Of a stretch of 64,000 nucleotides of DNA, positions 1-11,320 are shown piece by piece (the stretch's first letter is position 1; every line of letters starts with the position of its first letter). The DNA lies in contig NC_092648.1 in the NCBI RefSeq assembly GCF_032118995.1, positions 20,922,450 to 20,986,449 on the forward strand, read 5' to 3'. Origin of the DNA: Asterias amurensis (lineage: Eukaryota; Echinodermata; Asteroidea; Forcipulatida; Asteriidae). The notes under the pieces were generated by a model that was given only the letters and a program-made list of their open reading frames with translations, was not told the DNA's origin and did not search any database. The position numbers and the translations under genes are program-made.

Positions 1-303
1 AGACTCCCTAGATTGCACCAGAGAGCATCTACGGCCTAAAATTGTCCCGCGGCCCTGAAGCCGGCCCCGGACCCCACGCAGTAAATGTTATGACTAACGA
101 TACCCCCCCCCCATCTTTCACGACAGATTGACGCCCATGAAACAAAGGAACCCCAAATGTGCACTTTAATATCAGAACATGCCAATGATTGTGTGCCCGC
201 TGTAAGATGTGCGGTGTCCCTTCAGGGCCACCGTGTAAAAAAACGGCTACGATGTGCGTACATAAAATGGGTTGCCTGGCAGTTCGCAACACCATTACCA
301 ACC

Positions 304-3300
304 ATGGCTGATCGGGAACAACTTGTACAATTACAAGCAGACAAGAAGTTGGAAGTGCCACTGACGGTTTGTATCCTCATGACTATGTTTGTGACCAGAT
401 AGAGGTAGTGGGGTGTTAAGTGACTAGTCACACGTTTGTGTAATAATGTTGACTTTAAACTCTAAGCTACAATTCTGGGAAAAAATGTTTAGAAAAATAT
501 ATTTACTTATACAAATTAATTTTATCAAATTGCAAACTATTATATTCTCGCACATGGCAGCGATATAGGTGAAAATGATAATTTTCAGAAAGTTGTATTA
601 TTATTATTATTATTTGTATTTTCTATTTATTTATTTTATTTAATCGTTCACTTACACTGGCCACTTTTTGTCATTGAGCATTTTAGGACTAGCCAAAGTC
701 ATATTTCTGAAAAAATGTGGTCCAAATGTAGCCCGGTTTAACATTGCTAAACCCGAATAAATGTAATATGTACATTTTCATAAAGGGACGGGACACGTTT
801 GGTAATATTTTATAGATCCCAGTATTCTCTCTTGTGTATCCCATGAACAACATACAAAACATTAAATCAATGAAAATTTGGGTTTAATATTGGTCATTGA
901 ACTTGCAAGTAAATAATGGGGGAAAAACACCTTTGTTGCACAAATTTGGTGTGCTCTCAGATGCCCGAGAAAGGCTTCAGGCATGCAGTGTTTCTCATAT
1001 TCGAATGTTTCGGTGAGAAATTACAACTTTCTCAAAAACTACGTTAATTTCGATGGAGTCGTTTCTCACAATGTTTTATGAACAGCTCTCCATTGCCTGT
1101 CGTTTACCAAATAACATTTGTATACCGTATTTGTAATTTATAGTCCAACCTTTACAAATGTACGTTGCCTTACAACTTGTATTGTGGACATAGAGCTATA
1201 GTGTAATTAGCTCTTTGGTTGGGGATCATAATGTAACCCTTTTGCCAAATGTTCACGCAATTACATAATGCTGAGTACCAAACATGTCGAGCCGTCGACT
1301 TCACCAAACTCTTCCTAACTTAGGATTAATCTTATGACTTATAGGACGCATCCGAGTAACTCGTCCTAACTTGGGATTAATCTTAAGGTCTGCATGCTAC
1401 ATGCAGGGTTTGAACTCGTCCTGAAGTCCTAAGATTAATCTTAAGTTAGGAAGAGTTTTGTGAAATCGGGCCCTGGGCTGGGACCCGTCATTAGTCTTAA
1501 GATTAATCCTAAGTTTAGGAAGAGTTTGGTGAAATCGACGGCAGTGCCTTTTAATACAACTTGAATGGATGGGGATCATAAAGAAGCACGTAAGCCTGTA
1601 ATATTTCTCGCAATTATTAATACACAATGAGATCTAATATTATAATTCACTGTTTTCAGAGTTTAAAGAACTTTGGAGAGTCATCAAGAGCGGGACTGTG
1701 TGGTGTCGGCCCAACAGGCCCAAGGCAACCAACCATGCCGGTGGTTAATACCCAACCACATCCCCTTCAGCAGGTAAATACAAAAGAAATAATGTTTCTT
1801 GCAATATAATTCCGTGCCGCTGTGGCAGTAGATTCTCCCCCTGGAGATTCTGATGTGTCCCCCCCCCCCCATATGGCGAACTGTATACCAACTACTTCTG
1901 ATAGTGCCCTGTTATAAATCCTCATCCTCACGCCCACATTAATTTCCCATGAGGGGGGACCGAATCTCCGGTGGAGAGAATTCCCTGGGACACAGCCAGA
2001 CAGTGATTTGCCCAAGTGCTTATGATTATTGGCGTTTCCAATATTATATTGCCTTGAAAGTTCCCTTCTTTTATAGTATTATATTCCAATTTGTGCATAA
2101 AGGCCTACTTTCTGAACGGCTCTTTGCCTCAGATATTAATCGAATTGACAAAATATGGACCTTGTAACAAAACCAAGGATGCCCAATAAGTGAACTTCAT
2201 GCAAGACTGATGGAACAAGGGTGCTTGCTGACCAGAAACACAAGGGGTACCCGTGACCTCACGTCATACGATTGGTCCTTTTAAAATGCGCACTCTGCCC
2301 CCACTCTCAAAGACTTGGTAAAGTACCAGCTCAATGACACAAGTGCCACGACCAGGACTCGAACCCTCAGTGTGCTGATCAGAAACACCATAGCTTGAGT
2401 CCGGTGCTCTTAACCGCTCAGCTACGACACGCATAGTGGGGTTGTGTTTCCGAAGAGCGATCGTCATCACGTGCCACGTTATACCCTATTTATTTAGAGG
2501 GATTTGATACTTTCTGTACAACGTAAATTACAAAAGTTCACAGATTTACATCAAACATTACGGTGGTAGAAAGCCTTCCTTAAAACATTACTTGCTGAGG
2601 TGGTTTAAGTGTTTTTTATACATTTTTTTTTAAATGAGTTAAACAATTTCACGAAAGTAATTTTCGTCTCAAGAGACGATTTTTTTTTATAGCGTGTACA
2701 ACGGATTTATGCGGATTCACGCGACTCTCCTTTTAAAGATATGTTTGTGAGAAAGCAAAATAGCAAATAGTGATGATCCATTGGTCAGACTATTATTGTT
2801 ATTACAAATGTATACGTGCTGATGTTGTTAGCAGTATAGGCATATAGATAGGCCTTTATAAGTCAATACTTTTCATGAGCATGAGAGGAGCACCTCTTGC
2901 CATGTTGTGAGGGGTCTTAACCCAGAATTCTTTGTGACTACTGTGCGACCGGGCGGGTGATATGATGTCTTATTTCGGCTGTTGAAACCTGAGTCATTAT
3001 TACACGATATTCACGATTACTGTCTCACCCTCGCCATAATACGACCAAAATAGACACGACGAGCACACGTGGGCAGAACAATACTTGACACAAATTTGAC
3101 CGGGACCTTTGATGTTTTATTTCTCTGACTCGAGTTACCTCGTTGAGATGGTTCACTTTTCAGGTCCCGTTGGGGAGATCACTGCACGACCAACTTGCTG
3201 CGTTCAATTTTAGTCCGTCATCTTGGTCCGTTCTTCAAAACCTGCAAGTTCGATATGGAGGCGAGAGTCGAGCAGTCAGTTCAGTCCAAGACGGACTGAG

Positions 3301-6264
3301 AAATGTCATAGCAACTGCTGGTAACGCTCGCCCGGAAGGTTTTGAGAGTTCTGAAGACAAATACAGCAAACTTAGTGGAGGTTAGTTATATTTGTATTAT
3401 TACTACTTTCTGCATCAACCTGTTGGGGCTACAGGTGAACCTGGGCATGGTCGTGGTGCGCCCTTCCGACCACCTTTGGGACAATAAAGATTTGCATACG
3501 TTCCAGTACTGAGGGGACAGCCAGTGCTGCTCCTGGTGTAAGAATATCGGGTGACCAATCAACATTCAGGTACATGCCCGAACGTTACTATACGTTCATT
3601 TTAGGTTTCCGTATGTCCATTACGTTTACGTTGTGGTACAAACCTACTGAGACGAAAACTGTTTTAGCATGTCCAACGGATTTACGCGACTCTCCTGAAA
3701 ACATTGCTCCGTGGTTTTCACTTTTTCCTCAACAACTTGACGACTATAAACTGAAACTTCTAAAAGTAAATTAAGTTACATACATTCACAGTAAGCCTGG
3801 CAAATAAACTTGATATAAATGTATAAACCCTTTGAAGGGAAGTTATACGCTCAGTAATCATATACTCTCAAAATGAATGGCAATAAAAACTATACTTGGT
3901 TAGAAGTAGGCCTACAGCAGATTGTGAAAGTATAACGCATTATTTGATAATGATATTTATAACACCCCTTGCAAGTATTCTGCCTGCTCATTGGCTTTAG
4001 AGCGCGTCACATGACATGTCTTAGTTTTGCTAGACGACGGCCGTCGGTTTGCCATGCGCTAGTCCGAAGACTAGCACATGGCGCCGTGCGCTAGTCCGAC
4101 AGACTAGCACACGGCGTGCAGTACCCAGACGTCCGTTGCGTGTACGAGTATGATAAATTAATTGTCTGTAACCATTTCGGATTGCACGACACTACAAGCA
4201 ACACATTAAGTAAAAGTGTTTGCAATCTGTATTCGCGTCGTCCGTGGATTGTAGCATTCAGGTCTGTAACTTAATAATAATAGTACAGTATTTAGAAATG
4301 TTTGGGGTGTTATAAAACAAATATTGACTGCTTTTACTTGTGCAATGGTTAAAAACTATGACTCCCTCGGTGATCCCCGGAGCGTTTTATTTTCCCTCGG
4401 CTTCGCCTCGGGAAAATAGAACGCTCCGGGGATCACCTCGGGAGTCATAGTTTTAACCATAGCACTCGAAGCAGTCAATATTTGTATAATATTCGGAGTA
4501 TGTAGTCATTAGTGAAAAATCCATCAGTTTTGGCGCGTAACTTATTAACTGTGTGCCTCTGTGCTGGTAGTGCAGCACGCGTTAGAATGAATATACAAAG
4601 CGTCTGTGAGCAGACGTTTAAAGGTCATAAGCCATTGTATCAGCGGTTACCGGGTAATCTCATACAGCTATCTGAAGTGGTTTAAAGTCTAAATTCAACT
4701 TTGAAATATTTTTAACGACGTATCTGTATCACACTGATAAAATACCAATTTGTTTATAAATTACTTAACACTGCTTCTGAGCTCATAGTTTATTGATCTT
4801 TAAAGATGGTATTCGAAGTATTTGTTAGGTCAAAAAGAAAAACTCGTTTTCAAATTAAAGCATTCATTTCGTGGTTTTTGTTTTTCCTCAAACTCTTTAA
4901 AGTGTTTTTTCTTCAATGAAATTTCGATCAATATAAATTTGCCATTAATGACCTTAAGTTAAAGTTCTGGGCCGGGAAAGTGCAATTTCACACGCTGCAC
5001 GCAGACGATCGAAAGTGCAAGCTTACGTCACTGCACGTTTGTCCAATGAAACCATTGCATCCAATGATCTCATTCATAATAATAATAATAATGGAAATTT
5101 ATATAGCGCCTATCCATGTAAACATGCTCCTGGGCGCTGAACAATTAAAAGAAAACATATTAAAATCCATACAATTAAAATACCCAAGAGAAAATACAGT
5201 AAACATGTAAAAAATGCAGAATTTGTACACAACAATCAATGATTAAAAAACACTGAGAATAAACCTTAGTTAAAAAACTGGAATTGCTACAGAGAATACA
5301 AAAATATATGAACCTGTAAGATCATGTGCATGGGATATGTCTTTATCTTTGGTACCGAATCTGGTATATTGAGTTAACTGGTTTTATACTTTTTTCTTTT
5401 TCATGCAGGGGTTCTGTTTTCAGGAGAGAGGTTCACGGGAAATTACTGTTTTGACTTCAGTAAAGTGGAGTTTCAACACTTACTGGATTCGCAACAGGGG
5501 GTGACTGCGCCGACCAAACCTGCTATGACTGCGGGTCGGATTTACCTGACCAATCAGCGACTAATTTTAATTTCTATAGGAGAGGAGACAGGTGGGCGTT
5601 ACTGTTTTCTCTAATTTCTTTGGAAATTGTGACAAATTTTTCGTCGAAGCCTAGAAAGTAAAAACACCCTTGATGCACAAATTTGTGCGCGTTTAGATGG
5701 CAGCCTAAAAAGGGCTTCAGGCCTGAAGTAGTGAGAAATTCTCTCTTTCTCAAAAACTACGTTACTTCAGAGGGAGCCGTTTCTCACAATGTTTTATATT
5801 ATCAACAGCTCTCCATTGCTGGTTACCAAGTAACAAATATTTTGAGTAATAATTACCAATAGTGTCCAGTGCCTTTAATCTTAAGTGCCTACCGATAACA
5901 TTGTAGTACAACATAATTACAATATTGTTATAATAATTATTTGCTATTATATTTGGTTGCACACAACCAGCTTTTCCTGAAACTTCCCTTTTAAGTGACA
6001 AACTACTGTTGTGGTAAATTATTTCTATCAGGCATGCAGTTGACTGACGAGGGTTCACAGCCAGCGGGAAACCGCAAATGCGTGACCTTATCTATCACCG
6101 GCTGCAAAACCATTACTTTCCGCTACGAGAGCATCCAACTAGCAGACATTCGCGGTATCGACATGAGCTCGGTGTTCAGCGGTACTTCGTCGACAAACGT
6201 CAAAGGCTTCTTACCGCCATCGCCACCGTGTTGCTGCTCATGCTGCTTCTCGTGTTGCTGCCCA
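304..6264 (+). CDS. Uncharacterised GRAM/PH-like gene, copy A (last exon not seen)
   Basis: I do not recognise a named family. Five coding exons can be placed: 304-366, 1660-1773, 3164-3380, 5409-5591 and 6032-6264, all with GT-AG ends. They join in frame (810 nt, 270 codons) and match exons 1-5 of copy B at 13,036-23,531 one for one, with the same phases (0,0,1,1,0). Exon 4 and the start of exon 5 contain a GRAM/PH-like stretch (FSGERF near the start, then AGRIYLTNQRLIL), suggesting a lipid- or membrane-binding fold; this is inferred from pattern only. Exon 5 ends in a proline-cysteine tail with eight cysteines (PCCCSCCFSCCCP). Exon 4 has one codon more than copy B. The expected final exon is absent before the assembly gap at 7,610, and the 3' flank of copy B is matched just after it, so the exon probably lies in the gap. 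The start ATG sits in a good context (accATGG) shared by both copies. Confidence 0.72.
366..1659. other. Intron 1 of copy A
   Basis: The intron holds a diverged foldback related to the AGGCAGTGGACAC family (about 820-1,170), matched in intron 1 of copy B at about 13,260-13,490. It also holds a palindromic element with CGATTTCACCAAACTCTTCC-type ends at about 1,290-1,540. The rest is AT-rich, with nothing recognised. Confidence 0.5.
1822..1992. repeat. Foldback element with GGAGATTCGGTCCCCC-type ends
   Basis: Imperfect inverted repeats begin near 1,830 (GTAGATTCTCCCCCTGGAGA) and end near 1,985 (GGACCGAATCTCC). The same family is at 30,439-30,600. It lies in intron 2 of copy A. Confidence 0.5.
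2164..2440 (-). mobile_element. tRNA-derived SINE in intron 2 of copy A
   Basis: On the minus strand an A-box-like TAGCTGAGCGGTTAAGAG (near 2,424) is followed by CCGGACTCAAGC and a B box GGGTTCGAGTCC (2,366-2,355). The anticodon-loop region ACTCAAG resembles a leucine tRNA (CAA). A tRNA-unrelated tail runs to about 2,164. The related copy at 13,900-14,165 sits in the same intron of copy B, so the insertion predates the gene duplication. Confidence 0.65.
4050..4120. repeat. Two consecutive short hairpins
   Basis: CATGCGCTAGTCC...GACTAGCACATG is followed at once by CCGTGCGCTAGTCC...GACTAGCACACGG. They are two related stem-loops sharing the GCGCTAGTC stem, placed 230 bases before the larger hairpin at 4,313. 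Confidence 0.6.
4313..4488. repeat. Long hairpin in intron 3 of copy A
   Basis: Two arms of about 85 bases face each other around 4,402. They start with AAATATTGACTGC at 4,318 and end with GCAGTCAATATTTG near 4,485. Inner parts are near-perfect (GATCCCCGGAGCG / CGCTCCGGGGATC). Confidence 0.7.
5075..5330. repeat. Dispersed repeat with TTTATATAGCGCC motif
   Basis: An (AAT)n run, then TTTATATAGCGCCTATCC and CCTGGGCGCTGAAC, is a recurring repeat style in invertebrate genomes. Copy B lacks it at the corresponding place in intron 3, so it entered copy A after the duplication. Confidence 0.45.
5640..5874. mobile_element. Decayed AGGCAGTGGACAC-family element, intron 4 of copy A
   Basis: The right half of a foldback ends GTGTCCAGTGCCT before TTAA at 5,875. 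The orthologous copy in intron 4 of copy B is at about 16,739-17,074, so the insertion is older than the gene duplication. Confidence 0.65.
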
Positions 6265-6273
6265 GTAAGCATT

Positions 6274-6981
6274 GTTACGATCCCAAAAACTCAAAACTCT
6301 CCGTGAATATAAATCACTCAAAAAGCCTGAATTTTCTCACAGATGCAACAAAGAAATCAAACAAGGTGACACTGATTTAAAGAACACATAATCAAAGTGA
6401 TTTTAATGATCACACTATTAACCACTTCAGCTACAATGATCGAGTAAAACAAGTGCACAAGGGGCGCTAAATCAGTTCTTTGCCGATGTGGCGGGGTAAA
6501 CTCACTCTGAAAAATGTCCAGAAGAAGACGAAGCAAAAATGGGTACTCTCTGACACCCGCCACAAAACATGGGGAAAAAGACCCCAAAATACCGAACTGT
6601 AGATTAAGTTCGAAAATGTCCTTTCCGAATTTAAATTGTGCTCTTTAAACTGCACTTAGTCAAAAGCGATTTCTATCACAGGCTCCTCCAATGAGTTGAA
6701 AAGCAATCACAGAAGTCGTACCTTCCACCAGTCTTGGATATTTGTGTCCCATCGAAAATGCAGCCCCCCCCCCCCCCCCCCCACTCGTATATCAAGGATT
6801 TGTGATGTTTTCTAGAAAGTACTCAAACTAACTACAAACTTTCAGAGCCTAGATCATTCTAGATCATTATTGAATAACAGATTAGCGCCGCCCACTAGGG
6901 TCAACGGACTTACACACAGAGAATGACTGACAGCGTGCGTTGCACGTAATATTACATGTACATGTATTAGGGTCTCATAAC
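6274..6981. mobile_element. Unclassified insertion in intron 5 of copy A
   Basis: Copy B reads GTAAGCATTGACAAATC without a break. Copy A reads GTAAGCATTG, then 0.7 kb, then AGCATTGCCAAATC. AGCATT is thus duplicated at both ends (6,268 and 6,982). The insert starts GTTACGATCCC and ends GGGTCTCATAAC, short imperfect inverted ends. It contains a C run at 6,763-6,782. No transposase was recognised. Confidence 0.6.
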
Positions 6982-7199
6982 AGCATTGCCAAATCATGCA
7001 GTATTGATGGAAGAAATAAGACGGCACCGTCGCCACATGATTAAAACAAAACCAAATACCGCACTCTTATCGTGCAAGTACGTTTTAGTTATCGCATACG
7101 TTCATGAGTTATCGTGAAACAGTGTGCACTATAAAAATACTTTTTTTTATTCATGTGGCGGCATGTACGTATATCGAGGGAAGTTTGTCCCTGAAAATT

Positions 7200-7315
7200 T
7201 GAGACTTCAGCTGAGGTCTCGAAATCATTTCAAATACTTTAGTGAGAAATTAAAATTCTTTCTCAAAAACTACGTTACTTCAGAGGGAGCCGTTTCTCTC
7301 TATGTTTTATTATAT
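7200..7315. mobile_element. Fragment of AGGCAGTGGACAC-family element
   Basis: GAGACTTCAGCTGAGGTCTC and the phrase AAAACTACGTTACTTCAGAG are central parts of the family. Both ends are missing. Confidence 0.5.
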
Positions 7316-7609
7316 CATTGCATAATAGGCCGAGTAAAAAAAGAAACATGTTTAGCGTCCGGGTTTCTCAAAAAAAGGAAGGAGGAGGTGCTTTTTTTTT
7401 ATAAATTTGTTTATTTCAAGATGGTCGCCATTCTTTTAAAATGTCAAGTATCAATTGTTTTTTCTACTGTTCAAACACACAATACATAAATGAAACATTT
7501 TGGTCAAGACATTCAGACGAGACATTCAAACTGTTTTAGCTGAAATCGTTTAAAATAACCTTTTTCATGTAAAAAAAAAATCAAAAGAAAAAAAAAAAAA
7601 AAAAAAAAA

Positions 7610-8109
7610 NNNNNNNNNNNNNNNNNNNNNNNNNNNNNNNNNNNNNNNNNNNNNNNNNNNNNNNNNNNNNNNNNNNNNNNNNNNNNNNNNNNNNNNNNNN
7701 NNNNNNNNNNNNNNNNNNNNNNNNNNNNNNNNNNNNNNNNNNNNNNNNNNNNNNNNNNNNNNNNNNNNNNNNNNNNNNNNNNNNNNNNNNNNNNNNNNNN
7801 NNNNNNNNNNNNNNNNNNNNNNNNNNNNNNNNNNNNNNNNNNNNNNNNNNNNNNNNNNNNNNNNNNNNNNNNNNNNNNNNNNNNNNNNNNNNNNNNNNNN
7901 NNNNNNNNNNNNNNNNNNNNNNNNNNNNNNNNNNNNNNNNNNNNNNNNNNNNNNNNNNNNNNNNNNNNNNNNNNNNNNNNNNNNNNNNNNNNNNNNNNNN
8001 NNNNNNNNNNNNNNNNNNNNNNNNNNNNNNNNNNNNNNNNNNNNNNNNNNNNNNNNNNNNNNNNNNNNNNNNNNNNNNNNNNNNNNNNNNNNNNNNNNNN
8101 NNNNNNNNN
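7610..8109. other. Assembly gap (500 N)
   Basis: Exactly 500 N follow a poly-A run that starts near 7,587. The round number suggests a gap of unknown true length. It separates intron 5 of copy A from sequence matching the 3' flank of copy B, so the missing last exon of copy A is likely here. Confidence 0.95.
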
Positions 8110-8622
8110 TATTTAGGATAGAAATTGCACACTGTTTGAGTCATTATACGTAAGTACGGCATTAAGACCAGCGCCTACTCCAAAGTGTAAATAATGTTCT
8201 AAGTTTAAGCATATATTTCCTGCTCTCATCCGTCCGTAATTTGTTGTTGTGTTATCTGCGTACACACGAGCTTACTTTTAAACAGGTACTTTATGTTTAT
8301 GTTTTTGTTGATCGTTCGTTTAAAAGTAATTTTCTTAATTCAATACACTTCTGTATTTTTCGTAGTGTTCGATCAACAGTCCCAACCACTGATCATATGT
8401 ATATTATAATAGAGATCAGTGGCCCAAACCCGAAGGTTTTGAAATAAATTAATAAATTAGTTTAGTAAATTCTTCTTTGTTCAACCTTAAATTATCATAA
8501 ACATTTTACCCAGTCAATTTCCCTTGTGGTTTGTTACTTCGATTAGGCAATTGTTTTACAAAATGAGGCGGCAACTTTAAATCAATCAATTAGCGTTACG
8601 ATCGCGTACGTGTGTGCTTTAA

Positions 8623-8985
8623 AGCCACTATTGGTAATAGTCAAAGACCAGTCTTCTCACTTGCTGTATCTCAACATATATGCACAAAATAAAAAACATG
8701 TGAAAATTTGAGCTCAAATTGGTCGTCGAAGTTGCAAGATATGAATGAAATAAAAAACACCCTTGTCACACGAAATGGTGTGCTTTCAGATGCTTGATTT
8801 TGATACCTCAAAATCTAATTCTGAGGTATCGAAATCAAATTCGTTGAAAATTACTTCTTTCTCGAAAACTACGTTACTTCAGAGGGAACCGTTTCTCACA
8901 ATGTTTTATACTATCAACAGCTCTCCATTGCTCGTTACCAAGTAAGTTGTTATGCTAAAAATTATTTTGAGTATTTTATTATGTC
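8623..8985. mobile_element. TTAA element, AGGCAGTGGACAC family (end decayed)
   Basis: It starts after TTAA at 8,619 with AGCCACTATTGGTAAT and contains the central palindrome (GATTTTGATACCTC...GAGGTATCGAAATC). The right end has lost the terminal motif. A second partial copy follows directly at 8,991. Confidence 0.6.
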
Positions 8986-8990
8986 TTTAA

Positions 8991-9215
8991 AGACACTGGA
9001 CACTATTGGTAATTGTCAAAGACTAGTCTTCACAGTTGGTGTATCTCAACATATGCATAAAATAACAAACCTGTGAAAATTTGAGCTCAATCGGTCATTG
9101 AAGTTGCGAGATATTATGTAAGATAAAAACACCCTTGTCGCACCATGGTCACACGAAGTTGTGTGCTTTCAGATGCTTTATTTCGAGACCTCAAATTCTA
9201 AATCTGTAGCCCAAT
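8991..9215. mobile_element. TTAA element, AGGCAGTGGACAC family, left half only
   Basis: It starts AGACACTGGACACTATTGG after TTAA at 8,987 and stops near the centre of the foldback (TTCGAGACCTCAAATTC). The right half is missing. Confidence 0.6.
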
Positions 9216-9791
9216 TCTGTTCAGCATGATTTGTCTCTGCTTATCTCATTTGGGTTTTCTAATAAATAATGGCTTTACAAAACAGGACCCCGCGGTTAAT
9301 ATACTTTGTCTCTAATGCATGTTGAACTATTTTATGAGCTAACTTCAAAGTAAAGTACTCTTAATAAAACTGGTTGTACACAGCATTTTTTGAATGTGTG
9401 TCTGGCAAAGTCTTAAGGAGTAAGGAAATAAACAGTAAAGAAACATCAAAATAATTTAAAACTTGCTTTTTCAGATACTATGAATATTAATATTGTGTTT
9501 TTAAAACACAACAGTCTTTAATCCCGAATTTAACAACTATCATATAGATAATTATGATTCCATTATTGAGAAAATGTTTAACAAACAAAATTCAAGTACA
9601 GTTTGACGTGAAAACAATAAACGGATAAAAAGATCAAGCTTTTACAATCATAAAGCAACTTTCATAGTTGTAGGCTTCTTCACAAACAGTCAACAATATT
9701 TAAATTTTTCAAGGACTTAACTCAAAATATACTTTGGAAAACTTATGATAACACATTGAGCTTCCGGTGGGCACCTCTGAGCCATGTTACT

Positions 9792-9990
9792 AGTAGTCTT
9801 GTCAAAAGGCGATATTGCTCGATATTGGATAGTGTACTTCGCCCCCCACCCCCACCCTCCCCCTTTGACTTGAGAGCTTGACAGGCGAGCTCCCCCGTCA
9901 AAGGAGGGCGCGCTTTAACGATTTACAACTGAGAGCGTCGTATACACTATCCAATATCGAGCACTATCGTCTGTGGCAAGACTATGCTAT
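9792..9990. repeat. Foldback element (CGATATTGGATAGTGTA arms)
   Basis: Inverted arms of about 40 bases, TAGTCTTG...TGCTCGATATTGGATAGTGTA and its complement ending CAAGACTA, flank a C-rich centre. Confidence 0.6.
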
Positions 9991-10606
9991 ACGGTAGGGG
10001 CGCATCATGTTTATTTCTAAGTCACTTACGATGGCGTGTTCTATATTAACCGCGAAGTGCCCGGTGTGTTGGCTATTGATGTTGAGGTCCGATTTGTGGC
10101 TCAGCCAGGGCCCAATTTTAAAAAGCCTTAAAGGTCTTTTGCGTCATTTTGTTGTTTGACCCCCCCCCCCCCCCAATTAACAGCTTGTGATGACGTGTCC
10201 AACTCGGAAACGCTTGCCTGGCTGTCAAGATCATCGGGGTCTGAGATGACCTGTTCATCTCGGGTGCTTTAGGCGCTTATATAAAATAAGATAAACGTTT
10301 TGTTTGCATATTGAAAAGAGCACTTCTATTTGACACCTTTTGGGCCACTATAAAGGCCGAGGATTGAGCACATGGAACCTTATAAAAGGTGTCAGCATTT
10401 TCTATTCTATAAGTTACTTGGTTGGTGTACATAACTAACTGTAAAGAAAAAAAGATGCATTATGAATGTGTGGAATGGTTTGAGTTTCGTTTACGGTTTG
10501 GGTTTCAGAATCAAATCTTTTAAAGTTTTGTTTTATATCGGCGGGGAAAGCTACATACAAGTATAGACCTTACACTTTCATGCAGTGTAGTGTTTTATTC
10601 ATTTAA

Positions 10607-10972
10607 AGCCATTGGACCCTTTCGGTACAGAAAAAAAGAAAAAAGTTCACAGATTTACAAATAACTTACAGGGTTTACAGACGGTAATGGTGAAAGACTT
10701 CTCTTGAAATATTATTCCATGAAATGCTTTACTTTTTGAGTAAACAGTATAACAATATCAATTCTCGTTAACGAGAATTACGGATTTATTTTAAACACAT
10801 GTCATGACACGGCGAAACGCGCGGATACAAGGGTGGGTTTTCCCGTTATTTTCTCCCGACTCCGACGACCGATTAAGCCAAAATTTTCACAGGTTTGTTA
10901 TTTGATATAGAAGTTGTGATACACAAAGTGTGGGACTTGGACAACACTGTTTACCGAAAGGGTCCAATGGCT
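10607..10972. mobile_element. TTAA element, AGCCATTGGACC family
   Basis: It starts AGCCATTGGACCCTTTCGG after TTAA at 10,603 and ends GGTCCAATGGCT before TCAA (decayed TTAA). It has palindromic arms with a central TCTCGTTAACGAGA. It is part of a longer segment nearly identical to 17,860-18,418. Confidence 0.75.
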
Positions 10973-11116
10973 TCAAAGAGCGGATCTAGAATGCCCTGAA
11001 TAAACTAGTTAGTTTCTAAAGGCTATATTGTTATTTTATTCCTGACAGACGAAGCATATACCACAAAGCTGCCCTTGTAGTCATCAAATTACATGAAAAG
11101 GTATAGGCATGCACCT

Positions 11117-11320
11117 AAAGACTACGACGCGGAACTTCACTATAGCAACCCTATGTTGGCCATAAAGGAAAATGCGAGCGAATTGTTATTGCGAGTAGTT
11201 GGGTGAAAAAACACTGCACTTGGCATTGTAAGCAAGTTGTTATTGGAAAACTCGGGAAAACCCCACATTATTGTGGGCATAAAGGAGGTCACATTGCAAA
11301 TCGTATATTTACTGATATTA
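11117..11320. repeat. Direct repeat, first copy
   Basis: It shares long blocks with 12,552-12,785, beginning AAAGACTACGACGCGGAACT. The two copies are 1,435 bases apart. It lies in the spacer between gene copies A and B. Confidence 0.65.

Larger units (their letters stand above)
8110..9720. repeat. 3' flank of copy A, paralogous to 24,465-26,680
   Basis: Two long blocks match: 8,112-8,580 with 24,465-24,965, and 9,222-9,690 with 26,220-26,680. Landmarks include the GATCAACA region near 8,370/24,758, AATAAATTAATAAATTAG at 8,444/24,833 and ATGAATATTAATATTGTGTTT near 9,480/26,450. The blocks differ mainly by transposons. They mark the downstream part of the tandem duplication. Confidence 0.8.

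Noticed and set aside
29-431. Overlapping open frames of 69-110 codons on both strands around copy A exon 1
   Set aside because: They overlap the exon and its conserved 5' flank in other frames; comparison with copy B supports only the short 21-codon exon.
1861-1870. Poly-C runs here and at about 6,763, 10,161, 47,094, 48,257 and 53,695
   Set aside because: Short homopolymers without associated structure; ordinary for this genome.
2343-2432. Possible tRNA gene (A and B boxes)
   Set aside because: No full cloverleaf or mature acceptor stem; the matching tail and second copy show it is a SINE head.
7581-8162. 193-codon frame across the gap
   Set aside because: It consists mostly of N and a poly-A run.
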